Below, in pieces: positions 25,984 through 35,544 of a DNA stretch of 64,000 bases. The stretch spans positions 127,322 to 191,321 of the forward strand of contig CAKKRJ010000002.1 of assembly GCA_919902775.1 (NCBI GenBank). Direction: 5' to 3'. The first letter of the stretch is position 1. Each line of letters begins with the position of its first letter. Position numbers and translations under genes: made by a program. The notes below the pieces were generated by a model, which saw only the letters and a program-made list of their open reading frames with translations, was not told the DNA's origin and searched no databases. Source of the stretch: Burkholderiaceae bacterium (GTDB lineage: Bacteria > Pseudomonadota > Gammaproteobacteria > Burkholderiales > Burkholderiaceae_C).

Positions 25984-26997
25984 ATGCCCACCATGAACGC
26001 ACAATCTTTTCTCACCCAAGCGGCCGCGCCTGGCCCTGCTTTTGCCTTTGCGCCCAGCCAGCGTTACCCCGATCCCCGCGTGGAGATCCTGCACCCCTCG
26101 TTTGCGAAGTACCGCATCTTCAGCAGCAGCGTGGAGATGCTGGGCAGCGGCATGCGCTGGGCCGAAGGCCCGGTGTGGTTTGGCGATGGGCGCTGCCTTT
26201 TGGTCAGCGACATCCCGGGCAACCGCATCATGCGTTACGACGAGGCCACGGGGGCCTGGGGCGTGTTCCGCGCGCCGTCCAACTTTGCCAATGGCCTGGC
26301 GCGCGACGCGCAGGGCCGCTTGCTGGCCTGCGAGCATGGCGGGCGCCGCATCACGCGCACCGAATACGACGGCTGCATCACGGTGCTGGCCGACTGTTTT
26401 GAGGGCCAGCGCCTGAATTCACCCAACGACATCGTCTGCCAGTCGAATGGTGCCATCTGGTTCACCGATCCGCCCTTTGGCATCGGGGGGCACTGGGAAG
26501 GTGAAAAAGCCGAGCCCGAGCTGCCGCATGCGGTTTACCGCATCGACCCGGCCTCGGGCACATTGCAGCAGGTGCTGACCGATCTGGCCGGCCCCAACGG
26601 ACTGGCGTTTGCGCCCGATGGCCGCGTGCTCTACATCGTTGAAAGTCGCGCCCAGCCACACCGCAAGGTCTGGGCCTACGACGTGGATGCGTTGGGCGGG
26701 CTGTCTGGCAAGCGGTTGGTGATCGATGCACAGGGCCCGGGCGCGTTGGACGGCATCGCCGTGGACGAGGACGGCAACCTCTGGTGCGGCTGGGGCAGCA
26801 ATGGCAGTCTGGATGCCCTGCCCGAAGACGCGCCGGACGGTGTGCGGGTGTTCAACCCGCAGGGCCAGGCGATTGGGCACATCCACCTGCCCGAGCGCTG
26901 TGCCAATTTGTGCTTTGGCGGTGCCGGGCGCAACCGCCTGTTCATGGCGGCGGGGCACTCGCTGTATGCGCTGTATGTGGAGACGCGGGGGGCCTGA
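25984..26997 (+). CDS. SMP-30/gluconolactonase family lactonase
   Basis: A 337-residue six-bladed beta-propeller lactonase. Metal ligands of the family are visible: Glu in [12 protein letters not shown], Asn in [22 protein letters not shown], Asn in [10 protein letters not shown], and Asp in [17 protein letters not shown]. Start at 25984 (MPTMNAQSF) or 25993; no strong ribosome-binding site. It is convergent with the FCD regulator of the uronate cluster. Uronate dehydrogenase makes 1,5-aldarolactones that rearrange to 1,4-lactones, and SMP-30-type enzymes can open such lactones, so this is probably the aldarolactonase of the adjacent pathway. Confidence 0.85.
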   Translation: MPTMNAQSFLTQAAAPGPAFAFAPSQRYPDPRVEILHPSFAKYRIFSSSVEMLGSGMRWAEGPVWFGDGRCLLVSDIPGNRIMRYDEATGAWGVFRAPSNFANGLARDAQGRLLACEHGGRRITRTEYDGCITVLADCFEGQRLNSPNDIVCQSNGAIWFTDPPFGIGGHWEGEKAEPELPHAVYRIDPASGTLQQVLTDLAGPNGLAFAPDGRVLYIVESRAQPHRKVWAYDVDALGGLSGKRLVIDAQGPGALDGIAVDEDGNLWCGWGSNGSLDALPEDAPDGVRVFNPQGQAIGHIHLPERCANLCFGGAGRNRLFMAAGHSLYALYVETRGA

Positions 26998-27053
26998 TTC
27001 GCCTTGTTTCAACCGGACGTCGTACAACAGACGGCGTTGTTGTTGAAAGAACA

Positions 27054-27126
27054 CCCTTCGGCCGCAGGGGCGGCCTCCCACAAAAATCTGAGAACCCTTG
27101 TGGGAGCGCGCCCCTGCACGCTTATG
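27054..27126. repeat. Family A REP-like pair
   Basis: Inverted pair in the convergent spacer: TTCGGCCGCAGGGGCGGCCT and a CTTGTGGGAGCGCGCCCCTG unit. Together they can fold into two hairpins between the lactonase and regulator stop codons. Confidence 0.7.
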
Positions 27127-27135
27127 CCTTCGGTT

Positions 27136-27882
27136 TTAAGCAGCCCCTTCTCGGGCCTTGCGCAGGCGGTCGCGGCTGTTGGACAGGTGGGTGCGCATGG
27201 CCGCACGCGCGGCTTCGGTGTCGTGGTTGCGGATGGCGTTGAAGATGCTTTCGTGCTCGCCGTGCACGCGCTCCAGATAGGCTTGCCGACCTTCGGGGCC
27301 TTGGTCGGCTGTCTTGATGCGGGTGCGCGGGATGATGTGCGTGCCCAGGTAGGTCATCAGGTCGGCGAAATGCCGGTTGCCGGTGGCCTGGGCGATTTCC
27401 ATGTGGAACTGAAAATCGCTGGGCACGGCGTCTGATTGGCTGTGGATGGCTGTGGCAAAGCCGTGCAAGGCGGTGGCCATGGCGGTGAGCTGGCCGGGCG
27501 TGGCGCGCTGGGCGGCCAGGCCGGCCGCCTCGGTTTCCAGGCTGATGCGCAGTTCCAGCACGGCGATCACATCGTCCACGGTGGCCATGTCCTGCTCGGC
27601 AATGCGGAAGTTGTGCGTGGTGGGCGCTTCCAGCGCAAAGGTGCCGATGCCATGGCGCGTTTCGACCCGTCCTGACGCTTGCAGCCGCGAGATCGCTTCG
27701 CGCACCACGGTGCGGCTGACGCCTAAAGCGTCCATCACAGCCGACTCGGTGGGCAGTTTGTCGCCGGGCTTGATCTGACCCGCTTGCATCAGTTGCTGCA
27801 GGTGCTGTACCACTTCTTGGACCAGACCCCCGCGGCGGTTGCGCGTGGCGAGCGGGGCAGCACGGGGGGCAGAGCGGTTCAT
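27136..27882 (-). CDS. GntR-family (FadR/FCD) transcriptional regulator of the uronate cluster
   Basis: A 248-residue regulator. The N-terminal winged helix has the motif PGDKLPTESAVMDALGVSRTVVREAISRLQASGRVETRHGIGTF (about 45-90), and the C-terminal all-helical FCD ligand domain has the metal His-type residues in DFQFHMEIAQATGN and RVHGEHESIFNAI. Start at 27882 (MNRSAPRAA) after a GGACGAAAA sequence. It is divergent from uronate dehydrogenase, and the 86-base spacer holds the promoter. FCD regulators of hexuronate genes (UxuR/ExuR class) respond to uronates or pathway intermediates; the ligand here is inferred. Confidence 0.9.
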   Translation of the reverse strand: MNRSAPRAAPLATRNRRGGLVQEVVQHLQQLMQAGQIKPGDKLPTESAVMDALGVSRTVVREAISRLQASGRVETRHGIGTFALEAPTTHNFRIAEQDMATVDDVIAVLELRISLETEAAGLAAQRATPGQLTAMATALHGFATAIHSQSDAVPSDFQFHMEIAQATGNRHFADLMTYLGTHIIPRTRIKTADQGPEGRQAYLERVHGEHESIFNAIRNHDTEAARAAMRTHLSNSRDRLRKAREGAA

Positions 27883-27899
27883 TTTTTTCGTCCAGGTTC

Positions 27900-27928
27900 T
27901 TGACAACAGGTGTTCAAGCATACAGAAT
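27900..27928 (+). promoter_or_regulatory. Likely sigma-70 promoter of the udh-kdgD operon
   Basis: TTGACA (27900-27905), a 17-base spacer and CAGAAT (27923-27928; 4 of 6 to TATAAT) lie 40-70 bases before the udh start. A GTCATCAGACAAC stretch just downstream may be part of the regulator site. Prediction only. Confidence 0.5.
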
Positions 27929-27968
27929 CGCCAGTCATCAGACAACTAACAACTTGGCAAATCAAATC

Positions 27969-28772
27969 ATGACCATCCCATCTCACCCTACTTTGCTCAT
28001 GACGGGGGCCGCCGGCGGACTCGGTCAGGCCATGCGGCAGAGACTCAAGGCCAATTGCCAAGTGCTGCGCTTGAGTGACATCGGCGCGATGGCCCCCGCA
28101 CAGGCCGGTGAAGAAGTGGTGCAGGCCGATCTGGCCGATGCCGACGCGGTCAAGGCGCTGGTGGCCGGTTGTCAGGCCATCGTGCATTTCGGTGGCGTGT
28201 CCACCGAGCAGCCCTGGGGGCCGATTTTGCAAGCCAACATCATCGGCGCCTACAACCTGTACGAAGCGGCACGCCTGCACGGCGTCAAGCGCGTGGTGTT
28301 TGCCAGCTCCAACCATGTGATGGGTTTTTACCGCCAGAGCGAGGTGGTCGATGCGCTCAGTCCGCCCCGGCCCGATGGCCTGTACGGCCTGTCCAAGGCC
28401 TTTGGCGAAGACCTCTCGCGCCTGTACTTTGACCGCTACGGCATCGAGACCGCCTGCGTGCGCATTGGCTCGTCCTTTCCTGAACCACGCGACCGCCGCA
28501 TGCTGGCCAGCTGGATGAGTTACGACGATCTGCACCGCCTGATCACGGCTTGCCTGACCACGCCGGTGCTGGGCCACAGCATCATTTACGGCACCTCGGA
28601 CAACAGCGTGAGCTGGTACGACAACCACCTGGCGCGCCACATCGGCTACCGCCCGCAAGACAGTGCCGACGTGTTCCGCGAGGCCATTTATGCGCGCACC
28701 CCCGAACCCGATCTGAATGACCCTGCTGTGCAATTCCAGGGCGGTGGTTTCGTCAAGATCGGCCCGCTCTGA
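27969..28772 (+). CDS. udh: Uronate dehydrogenase (NAD-dependent)
   Basis: A 267-residue extended-SDR enzyme that oxidises D-galacturonate or D-glucuronate to the aldarolactone with NAD+. It has the TGAAGGLG nucleotide motif near residue 13, LSDIG as the acidic adenine-ribose contact, VVFASSNHVMGFY, and the catalytic YGLSK (Tyr about 135). RIGSSFPEP and SWYDNHLARHIGYRP are typical of Udh. The start at 27969 (MTIPSHPT) is preferred over upstream codons overlapping the promoter. First gene of the aldarate operon, followed after 57 bases by kdgD. Confidence 0.9.
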   Translation: MTIPSHPTLLMTGAAGGLGQAMRQRLKANCQVLRLSDIGAMAPAQAGEEVVQADLADADAVKALVAGCQAIVHFGGVSTEQPWGPILQANIIGAYNLYEAARLHGVKRVVFASSNHVMGFYRQSEVVDALSPPRPDGLYGLSKAFGEDLSRLYFDRYGIETACVRIGSSFPEPRDRRMLASWMSYDDLHRLITACLTTPVLGHSIIYGTSDNSVSWYDNHLARHIGYRPQDSADVFREAIYARTPEPDLNDPAVQFQGGGFVKIGPL

Positions 28773-28829
28773 GCCGCGCATTCCCGCATTTCTTTCTGAC
28801 CCCCACTTTTTTCACAAGGACCTTCCGAG

Positions 28830-29741
28830 ATGAATCCGCAAGAACTCAAAGCCATCATGTCCCATGGCTTGCTGTCGTTTCCCTTGACCGACTTCCATGC
28901 CAACGGTGATTTCAACAAACAAGGCTACATCGACCGTCTGGAATGGCTGGCCCCCTATGGCGCCACCGCCTTGTTTGCCGCAGGCGGCACGGGCGAGTTC
29001 TTCTCGCTGACCGGTGAGGAATATCCCGAGATCATCCGCACCGCGGTGGACACCTGCCGTGGCAAGGTGCCGATCATTGCCGGCGCTGGCGGCCCTACGC
29101 GCTTTGCCATCCAGTGCGCCCAAGAGGCCGAACGTGCCGGTGCCCACGGCATCTTGCTGTTGCCGCACTACCTGACCGAAGCCGGCCAGGAGGGCCTGAT
29201 TGCGCATGTGGAAGCGGTCTGCAAGAGCGTGAAGTTTGGCGTCATCGTCTACAACCGCAATGTCTGCAAACTCACGCCAGAGTCCTTGGCCATCCTGGCC
29301 GATCGCTGCCCCAACCTGATCGGTTTCAAAGACGGCATTGGCGATATTGAGTTGATGTCTTCGATTTACATGAAGATGGGCGAGCGCTTTGCTTACCTGG
29401 GCGGCCTGCCCACAGCCGAGGTCTATGCCGCTGCCTACAAGGCGCTGGGCACACCAGTCTACTCGTCGGCGGTGTTCAACTTCATTCCCAAAACGGCGAT
29501 GGATTTTTACCACGCTGTGGCCCGTGATGACATGGCCACGCAACACCGCTTGCTCAAAGAGTTTTTCATGCCCTACCTGGCGATCCGCAACCGCAGCCAG
29601 GGTTATGCCGTCAGCATCGTCAAGGCCGGTGCCAAGCTGGTGGGCCACGATGCCGGTCCGGTGCGTGCCCCTCTGACCGACCTCAAGCCCGCCGAGATGG
29701 AGCAACTCGACGCGCTGATCAAGACCTTGGGCCCTCAATAA
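28830..29741 (+). CDS. kdgD: 5-dehydro-4-deoxyglucarate dehydratase/decarboxylase
   Basis: A 303-residue class I aldolase-family (DapA/NAL fold) enzyme. It converts 5-dehydro-4-deoxy-D-glucarate to alpha-ketoglutarate semialdehyde with loss of water and CO2. It has the [14 protein letters not shown] segment, the conserved Tyr in VIVYNRNVC, and the Schiff-base Lys in IGFKDGIGD (about residue 170). An AAGGAC ribosome-binding site precedes the ATG. Its product is the substrate of the aldehyde dehydrogenase at 37746-39218, and its substrate is made by the dehydratases downstream, so the operon encodes the complete oxidative route. Confidence 0.95.
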   Translation: MNPQELKAIMSHGLLSFPLTDFHANGDFNKQGYIDRLEWLAPYGATALFAAGGTGEFFSLTGEEYPEIIRTAVDTCRGKVPIIAGAGGPTRFAIQCAQEAERAGAHGILLLPHYLTEAGQEGLIAHVEAVCKSVKFGVIVYNRNVCKLTPESLAILADRCPNLIGFKDGIGDIELMSSIYMKMGERFAYLGGLPTAEVYAAAYKALGTPVYSSAVFNFIPKTAMDFYHAVARDDMATQHRLLKEFFMPYLAIRNRSQGYAVSIVKAGAKLVGHDAGPVRAPLTDLKPAEMEQLDALIKTLGPQ

Positions 29742-29794
29742 GCCTTTCTCAGTTTCACCCAGCAGTCCTTTCAAAACCACACAGGAGACATTCC

Positions 29795-30757
29795 ATGACA
29801 TTCAAAACTTCCTTGCTGGCAGCCGCCGCTGCCCTGTCGCTCAGCGCCCATGCCGTCGAGTTCCGCTCGGCCGACATCCACAACTCGGACGACTACCCCA
29901 CCGTGGTCGCGGTCAAGCACATGAGCACGGTGCTGGACAAATTGTCGGGTGGCAAACACAAGATCAAGGTCTTCAACAAAGGCGCTTTGGGGACTGAAAA
30001 AGAAACCATCGACCAGGTCAAGATCGGTGCGCTCGACCTGGTGCGCGTGAACGTCGCCCCCATGAACGGCATTTGCCCCATGACCATGGTGCCCACCATG
30101 CCTTTCTTGTTCCGCTCGGTGGAGCACATGCGCCATTCTCTGGATGGCCCCGTCGGTGCCGAAATCCTCAAGAGCTGCGAGGCTTCAGGCTTTGTGGGCC
30201 TGGCTTTTTATGACAGCGGCGCACGCTCGATTTACGCCAAGAAAGCCATCAAGAGCGTGGCCGATGCCAAGGGTTTGAAGATCCGCGTGCAGCAGTCCGA
30301 CCTGTGGGTGGCGCTGGTCAGCGCCATGGGCGCCAACGCCACGCCCATGCCCTATGGCGAGGTCTACACGGGCTTGAAAACCGGCCTGATCGATGCGGCT
30401 GAAAACAACATCCCCTCGTTTGACACCGCCAAGCACGTGGAAGCCGTCAAGGTTTACTCCAGGACCGAGCACTCCATGGCCCCTGAAATTCTGGTGATGT
30501 CCAAAGTGGTCTGGGACAAGCTGCCCGCCAACGAGCAAGCCATGATTCGTCAGGCCGCCAAGGATTCCGTGGCGGTGGAGCGCAAGGCCTGGGACGAAGC
30601 CGAGAGCAAATCGCTGGCCAACGTGAAGGCGGCGGGTGCCCAGATCGTGGAAGTGGACAAGAAGTCGTTCCAGGCCGTGATGGGCCCGGTCTACGACAAG
30701 TTCATGACCACGCCCGAGATGAAGCGTGCCATCAAGGCCATTCAAGACACCAAGTGA
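29795..30757 (+). CDS. dctP: TRAP transporter solute-binding protein DctP
   Basis: A 320-residue periplasmic receptor. Signal peptide about 1-20 (ends SLSAHA), mature start [23 protein letters not shown]. The family Arg that binds the carboxylate of the ligand is in the [12 protein letters not shown] segment, and [14 protein letters not shown] is the typical domain-2 motif. A CAGGAGA ribosome-binding site precedes it. DctP proteins of this subgroup bind hexuronates, which fits its location between kdgD and the dehydratases (inference). Followed by dctQ and dctM. Confidence 0.93.
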   Translation: MTFKTSLLAAAAALSLSAHAVEFRSADIHNSDDYPTVVAVKHMSTVLDKLSGGKHKIKVFNKGALGTEKETIDQVKIGALDLVRVNVAPMNGICPMTMVPTMPFLFRSVEHMRHSLDGPVGAEILKSCEASGFVGLAFYDSGARSIYAKKAIKSVADAKGLKIRVQQSDLWVALVSAMGANATPMPYGEVYTGLKTGLIDAAENNIPSFDTAKHVEAVKVYSRTEHSMAPEILVMSKVVWDKLPANEQAMIRQAAKDSVAVERKAWDEAESKSLANVKAAGAQIVEVDKKSFQAVMGPVYDKFMTTPEMKRAIKAIQDTK

Positions 30758-30819
30758 TGGGCTGAACCTTTTGTGCATTCCCTGTGCCCCTGGTTTGCGC
30801 CAGGGGCAGGAGCTTTTTC

Positions 30820-31308
30820 ATGTTCACCAAATTTTGTGCGACCGTCTCCAAGATCTGTCTGGTCTTGGCCGTGATCGGCCTGATTGCCGTGATCCTGTGC
30901 GTGCAGTGGCAGGTCATCGGTCGCTATGTGTTCAACGACACACCCACCTGGGCAGAGGCCTTGGCGATGTTGATCGTTTTGTTTGTGACGGCCTTTGGCC
31001 TGGCCGTGGGGGTGCGCGATGCGGGCCACATTGGTCTGGAGTCGCTGGTGGTTTTGCTGCCCGAAAAATGGCAGCACCGCATTGAAATCCTGATCCACGC
31101 CCTGGTCGGGCTGTTTGGATTTTTGATGGTGCAAGGCGGCTGGCTCTGGGCCTCTGCCAAGTGGGGCGAGAAAAAGCCCATGCTGCCCGTGCCCGATGGC
31201 ATCGACTACGTGCCTGTGATGATCGCGGGCGCTTTGATTTTGCTTTTTTCGATTGAACACATCGTGGCGCTGTTGCGCGGTGAAGTGGTCGAGCCAGTTT
31301 GGGAATAA
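30820..31308 (+). CDS. dctQ: TRAP transporter small permease DctQ
   Basis: A 162-residue membrane protein with four predicted helices (about 10-35, 45-70, 90-115, 130-150). The conserved TPTWAEALAMLIVLFVTAFG segment of DctQ is present. The start at 30820 (MFTKFCATV) follows an AGGAGC site; upstream in-frame codons lack membrane character. It pairs with DctM four bases further on to form the Na+- or H+-driven importer. Confidence 0.92.
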   Translation: MFTKFCATVSKICLVLAVIGLIAVILCVQWQVIGRYVFNDTPTWAEALAMLIVLFVTAFGLAVGVRDAGHIGLESLVVLLPEKWQHRIEILIHALVGLFGFLMVQGGWLWASAKWGEKKPMLPVPDGIDYVPVMIAGALILLFSIEHIVALLRGEVVEPVWE

Positions 31309-31312
31309 GACC

Positions 31313-32602
31313 ATGGAATTGACTGTCCTTGCACTCAGCTTCACGCTGTTGCTGATCCTGGGTGTGCCGGTGGCCTTTGCCATTGGCTTGTCCTCTGTGG
31401 CCACCATCATGGCGGCCGGTTTGCCGGTGGCCATGGTGTTTCAAAAAATGGTCGGGGGCATGCAGGTGTTCTCCTTCCTGGCCATTCCATTTTTTGTGTT
31501 TGCCGGTGAGTTGATGCTGTACGGCGGCATTGCAGACCGCATCGTGCGTTTTGCCAACAGCCTGGTGGGCCATGTGCGTGGCGGTCTGGGCATGAGCAAC
31601 GTGATCGGCTGCACCATTTTTGGTGGCGTGGCCGGCTCGCCACTGGCCGATGTCTCGGCCATGGGCTCGGTCATGATCCCGCTCATGAAAAAAGAAGGCT
31701 ACGACGCCGACTACGCGGTGAACGTGACCACGCACGCGGCTCTGGTGGGGGCCATCATGCCCACCTCGCACAACATGATCATCTTCACGCTGGCCGCTTC
31801 TGGCCTGGCTTCGGTGAGCGTGCTGGGCCTGATCTTGGCTGGCCTGGTGCCCGCGATCATCTTGACGCTGTGCAACCTGGGCGCGGCCTACTGGGTGGCG
31901 GTGCGCCGTGGCTACCCGATCCACGGCAACTTCCCGGGCTGGCTCGAAGTGTTCAAGGCCTTTGGTGCCGCATTGCCCGGCCTGTTTGTGGTGGTCATCA
32001 TTTTGGGCGGCATCTTGTCGGGGGCCTTCACGGCCACCGAGTCGGCCTCTATCGCCGTGGCCTGGGCCTTGTTTGTCACGGTGGTGGTTTACCGCAGCTT
32101 GACGGTGCACAACTTTTTGAAGGCTTGTGCCAAGGCCTGTAAAACCACGGGCGTGGTGCTCTTGCTGATTGGCATCTCCAACGCCTTTGGTTATTTCATG
32201 GCCTTGTACGAGGTGCCGCAGATGACAGGCGATCTGATGCAAAAAGTCAGCAGCAGCCCGTGGGTCATTTTCCTGATGATCAACATCTTGCTGTTCATCC
32301 TGGGCACCTTCCTGGACATGGCGGCCACCATCCTGATTTGCACCCCGATCTTCATGCCGATTGCCATGCACTTTGGCATGGACCCGATGCAGTTCGGCAT
32401 CATGCTGCTGATCAACTGCGCGCTGGGCCTGAACACCCCGCCGGTGGGCTCGGTGCAGTTTGTGGGCTGTGCGATCGGGGGCATCTCGGTGGGGCAGGTC
32501 ATGCGGACCATTGCGCCTTTTTATGGCGCCTTGACCCTGGCCATGCTGCTGGTGACCTATGTGCCGCAGTTCACGCTGTGGTTGCCGAACCTGCTCAAGT
32601 AA
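31313..32602 (+). CDS. dctM: TRAP transporter large permease DctM
   Basis: A 429-residue membrane protein with about 12 helices. It carries the family motifs FAGELMLYGGIADRIV, GGVAGSPLADVSAMGSVMIP, and the C-terminal repeat LGLNTPPVGSVQFVG. Start at 31313 (MELTVLALS) directly after the dctQ stop; the extra upstream frame lies inside dctQ. It is the transport subunit of the putative uronate/aldarate TRAP importer. Confidence 0.94.
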   Translation: MELTVLALSFTLLLILGVPVAFAIGLSSVATIMAAGLPVAMVFQKMVGGMQVFSFLAIPFFVFAGELMLYGGIADRIVRFANSLVGHVRGGLGMSNVIGCTIFGGVAGSPLADVSAMGSVMIPLMKKEGYDADYAVNVTTHAALVGAIMPTSHNMIIFTLAASGLASVSVLGLILAGLVPAIILTLCNLGAAYWVAVRRGYPIHGNFPGWLEVFKAFGAALPGLFVVVIILGGILSGAFTATESASIAVAWALFVTVVVYRSLTVHNFLKACAKACKTTGVVLLLIGISNAFGYFMALYEVPQMTGDLMQKVSSSPWVIFLMINILLFILGTFLDMAATILICTPIFMPIAMHFGMDPMQFGIMLLINCALGLNTPPVGSVQFVGCAIGGISVGQVMRTIAPFYGALTLAMLLVTYVPQFTLWLPNLLK

Positions 32603-32611
32603 AGCTGCGCC

Positions 32612-33898
32612 ATGTCCCTCGCCATCCGCCACGTCCGCGTCACACCCATCGCATTCCGAGACCCGCCCTTGCTCAATGCGGCGGGCATCCATGAGCCCTG
32701 GGCGCTGCGTTCGATCATCGAGATCGAAACGGCTTGCGGACGCGTGGGCATCAATGAAAGCTATGGCGATCTGCCCATGCTCGATGCGTTGGCCAAGGCA
32801 GCGCCTGCCTTGCAAGGCCTGTCGCCCTGGGACCTGAACACCATGGAGCGGCGGGTTGCCGCGCTGGTCGCGCCCGCCCCAACCCGCTCGGAGTTTTTGG
32901 GCGAACAAATCTCGCTGGCCCCGGGCACCCATGTGTCCAAGACCGTGGCCAAGGTCATCAGCGCTTTTGAAGTGGCCATGCTCGATTTGCAAGGTCAATT
33001 GGCCGGTGCCCCGATCGTGGACTTGCTGGGCGGCGCGGCACGCGATGCCGTGCCCTTCAGCGCCTACCTGTTCTACAAGTACGCCGAGCACATCGACAAG
33101 CCTTATGCGCCTGACCCCTGGGGCGAAGGCATGGCCCCTGCGCAATTGGTGGCACAGGCGCGTCGCATGATTGAACAGTACGGCTTCAAGAGCATCAAGC
33201 TCAAGGCCGGCGCTTTGGCGCCGGAGCAGGAGGTTCAGGGCCTGTTGGCGCTGGCCCAGGCTTTTCCGGGTGCACCGCTGCGCATCGACCCCAACGCCAA
33301 CTGGAGCGTGGCCACCAGTCTCAAAGTGGTAGAGCAGCTGCGCGGCGTGCTCGAGTATTACGAAGACCCAGCCCCCGGGCTCGATGGCATGGCCGAAGTG
33401 GCCCGTCAGTGTGACGTGCCCCTGGCCACCAACATGGTGGTGACCGACTACGCCGAATTTGCCAAGAACGTGCGGCGCGGCTGCCCGGTGCGCATCGTGC
33501 TGTCCGACCACCATTACTGGGGCGGCTTGCGCACCACGCAACAACTCTCGCGCCTGTGCCAGACTTTCGACATGGGCCTGTCCATGCATTCCAACTCGCA
33601 CCTGGGCATCAGCTTGACCGCGATGACGCACCTGGCCGCATCGGTGCCGCACCTGGCCTATGCCTGCGACACGCATTACCCGTGGCAAGACGACGAGGTG
33701 GTGCAGGGCGGGCGTCTGAAGTTTGAGGACGGCAGCCTGCGCGTGCCACGCACACCGGGTCTGGGCGTGACGATTGACCGCGAAGCCTTGGCCCGTCTGC
33801 ACGAGAACTACCTGCACTGCGGCATCCGCAACCGCGATGATCTGGGCCAGATGCGCAAGTACGACCCCACTTTCACGGGCCAACAGCCCCGCTATTAA
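32612..33898 (+). CDS. Enolase-superfamily sugar-acid dehydratase (glucarate dehydratase-like, first copy)
   Basis: A 428-residue mandelate racemase/muconate lactonising family enzyme. The catalytic KxK is in SIKLKAGAL, metal ligands are in RIDPNANWS and YYEDPAP, and the His base lies in SNSHLGISL; LSDHHYWGGL and CDTHYPWQDDEVV are glucarate-dehydratase-group motifs. It diverges clearly from the second copy at 39233-40567, so it may prefer another aldarate epimer or be a GudX-type paralogue. Nine bases after dctM, hence same operon. Dehydration of a C6 diacid sugar is secure; exact substrate is not. Confidence 0.85.
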   Translation: MSLAIRHVRVTPIAFRDPPLLNAAGIHEPWALRSIIEIETACGRVGINESYGDLPMLDALAKAAPALQGLSPWDLNTMERRVAALVAPAPTRSEFLGEQISLAPGTHVSKTVAKVISAFEVAMLDLQGQLAGAPIVDLLGGAARDAVPFSAYLFYKYAEHIDKPYAPDPWGEGMAPAQLVAQARRMIEQYGFKSIKLKAGALAPEQEVQGLLALAQAFPGAPLRIDPNANWSVATSLKVVEQLRGVLEYYEDPAPGLDGMAEVARQCDVPLATNMVVTDYAEFAKNVRRGCPVRIVLSDHHYWGGLRTTQQLSRLCQTFDMGLSMHSNSHLGISLTAMTHLAASVPHLAYACDTHYPWQDDEVVQGGRLKFEDGSLRVPRTPGLGVTIDREALARLHENYLHCGIRNRDDLGQMRKYDPTFTGQQPRY

Positions 33899-33930
33899 CC
33901 CGTTTCTGACAACCCGAATCTGAACCGACC

Positions 33931-35508
33931 ATGAATGCACCCTTGCGACCCCTGGCCATCCGCATGCACCCGGATGACAACGTGGCCATCATCGCCAACG
34001 ACGGTGGCTTGCCTGCGGGCACCGTCATGCCCGAGGGCCCCGCTGCAGGGCTGATCCTGCGTGACAAGGTGCCGCAAGGCCACAAGGTGGCCTTGACGGA
34101 CATCGCGGCAGGCCAGGCGGTGTTGCGCTACAACGTGCCGGTGGGCTACGCCCGCGAAGCGGTGGCCGCCGGCAGCTGGGTGCACGAACGCTTGCTCGAC
34201 ATCCCACCCGCACGCGAATTGCAAGGTCTGCCCATGGCCACCCAGCCTGCACCGGCCTGGGCACCGCTGGCGGGTTACACCTTTGAAGGCTATGTGAATG
34301 CCGATGGCTCGGTGGGCACGCGCAACCTGTTGGCCATCACCACCACGGTGCAATGTGTGGCGGGCGTGGTCAAGATCGCCGTGGAGCGCATCGAGCGCGA
34401 ACTGCTGCCGCTCTACCCGAATGTGGACGGCGTGGTTGGGCTTGAACACGGCTACGGCTGCGGCGTGGCCATCGATGCGCCCGGCGCCGAGATCCCGATC
34501 CGCACGCTGCGAAACATCAGCCTCAACCCGAACTTTGGCGGCGAGGTCATGGTGGTGAGCCTGGGTTGCGAAAAGCTCCAGCCGAGTCGCTTGTTGCCCC
34601 CGGGCAGCTTCCCGATCCACGATGCCCGCGAAGCCGAGCAGGGCCCCGACCTGGTGTGCCTGCAAGACGATGAACATGTGGGCTTCATGTCCATGATCGA
34701 CGACATCGTGCAGCGTGCCCAAGCCCATCTGCAGCGCCTGAATGCGCGCCAGCGCCAGACGGTGCCCGCCAGCGCGCTGGTGGTGGGTGTGCAATGCGGT
34801 GGCAGCGACGCGTTTTCAGGCGTCACCGCGAACCCGGCCGTGGGCCACATGGCTGACCTCATCGTGCGTGCCGGCGGCACCGTGATGTTCTCGGAAAACA
34901 CCGAGGTGCGCGACGCGGTGGAGCAGCTCACGCGACGCGCCGCGAACGCGCAGGTGGCGCAAGACATCGTGCGCGAACTGGGCTGGTACGACGCGTACCT
35001 GGACCGTGGCCGTGCCGACCGCACGGCCAACACCACGCCCGGCAACAAGGCGGGTGGCTTGTCCAACATCGCCGAAAAAGCCATGGGCTCGATCATCAAG
35101 AGCGGCAGCGGGGCGATTGCCAGCGTGCTCGCACCGGGCGAGAAACTTCGGCCCGATCAAAAAGGCCTGGTCTTTGCCGCCACGCCCGCCAGCGATTTCA
35201 TCTGCGGCACGCTGCAACTGGCCGCTGGCATGAACCTGCACGTGTTCACTACCGGGCGCGGCACGCCTTATGGCCTGCAGGCCTGCCCGGTGATCAAGGT
35301 GGCCACGCGCAGTGACCTGGCGCGGCGCTGGCATGACCTGATGGATTTCAATGCGGGTCAGATCGCCGATGGCACCATGACGATCGAAGAGGCCGGCCAG
35401 GCCTTGTTCGAGATGCTGCTGGCAACCGCCAGCGGCAAGAAGACCTGGGCCGAGCAGTGGCAGTTGCACAACGCGCTGGTGCTGTTCAACCCGGCCCCGA
35501 TCACCTGA
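33931..35508 (+). CDS. garD: Galactarate dehydratase (UxaA family)
   Basis: A 525-residue enzyme of the GarD/altronate dehydratase family that dehydrates galactarate (mucate) to 5-dehydro-4-deoxyglucarate, iron-dependent and unrelated to the enolase fold. The N-terminal SAF-like domain (about 1-95) is followed by the catalytic domain with [47 protein letters not shown] and [20 protein letters not shown]. Length agrees with GarD (about 510-525). It lies 32 bases after the first glucarate dehydratase-like gene. Confidence 0.93.
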   Translation: MNAPLRPLAIRMHPDDNVAIIANDGGLPAGTVMPEGPAAGLILRDKVPQGHKVALTDIAAGQAVLRYNVPVGYAREAVAAGSWVHERLLDIPPARELQGLPMATQPAPAWAPLAGYTFEGYVNADGSVGTRNLLAITTTVQCVAGVVKIAVERIERELLPLYPNVDGVVGLEHGYGCGVAIDAPGAEIPIRTLRNISLNPNFGGEVMVVSLGCEKLQPSRLLPPGSFPIHDAREAEQGPDLVCLQDDEHVGFMSMIDDIVQRAQAHLQRLNARQRQTVPASALVVGVQCGGSDAFSGVTANPAVGHMADLIVRAGGTVMFSENTEVRDAVEQLTRRAANAQVAQDIVRELGWYDAYLDRGRADRTANTTPGNKAGGLSNIAEKAMGSIIKSGSGAIASVLAPGEKLRPDQKGLVFAATPASDFICGTLQLAAGMNLHVFTTGRGTPYGLQACPVIKVATRSDLARRWHDLMDFNAGQIADGTMTIEEAGQALFEMLLATASGKKTWAEQWQLHNALVLFNPAPIT

Positions 35509-35544
35509 TTTCAACGCACTATTTTTTTCAACGAGGAGACAAGC

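Noticed and set aside
30932..33940. Very long minus-strand open frame (about 1000 codons) opposite the TRAP and dehydratase genes
   Set aside because: It lies antisense to three well-supported genes, is rich in His/Gln/Arg low-complexity stretches, and shows no family similarity; an artefact of GC-rich codon usage.
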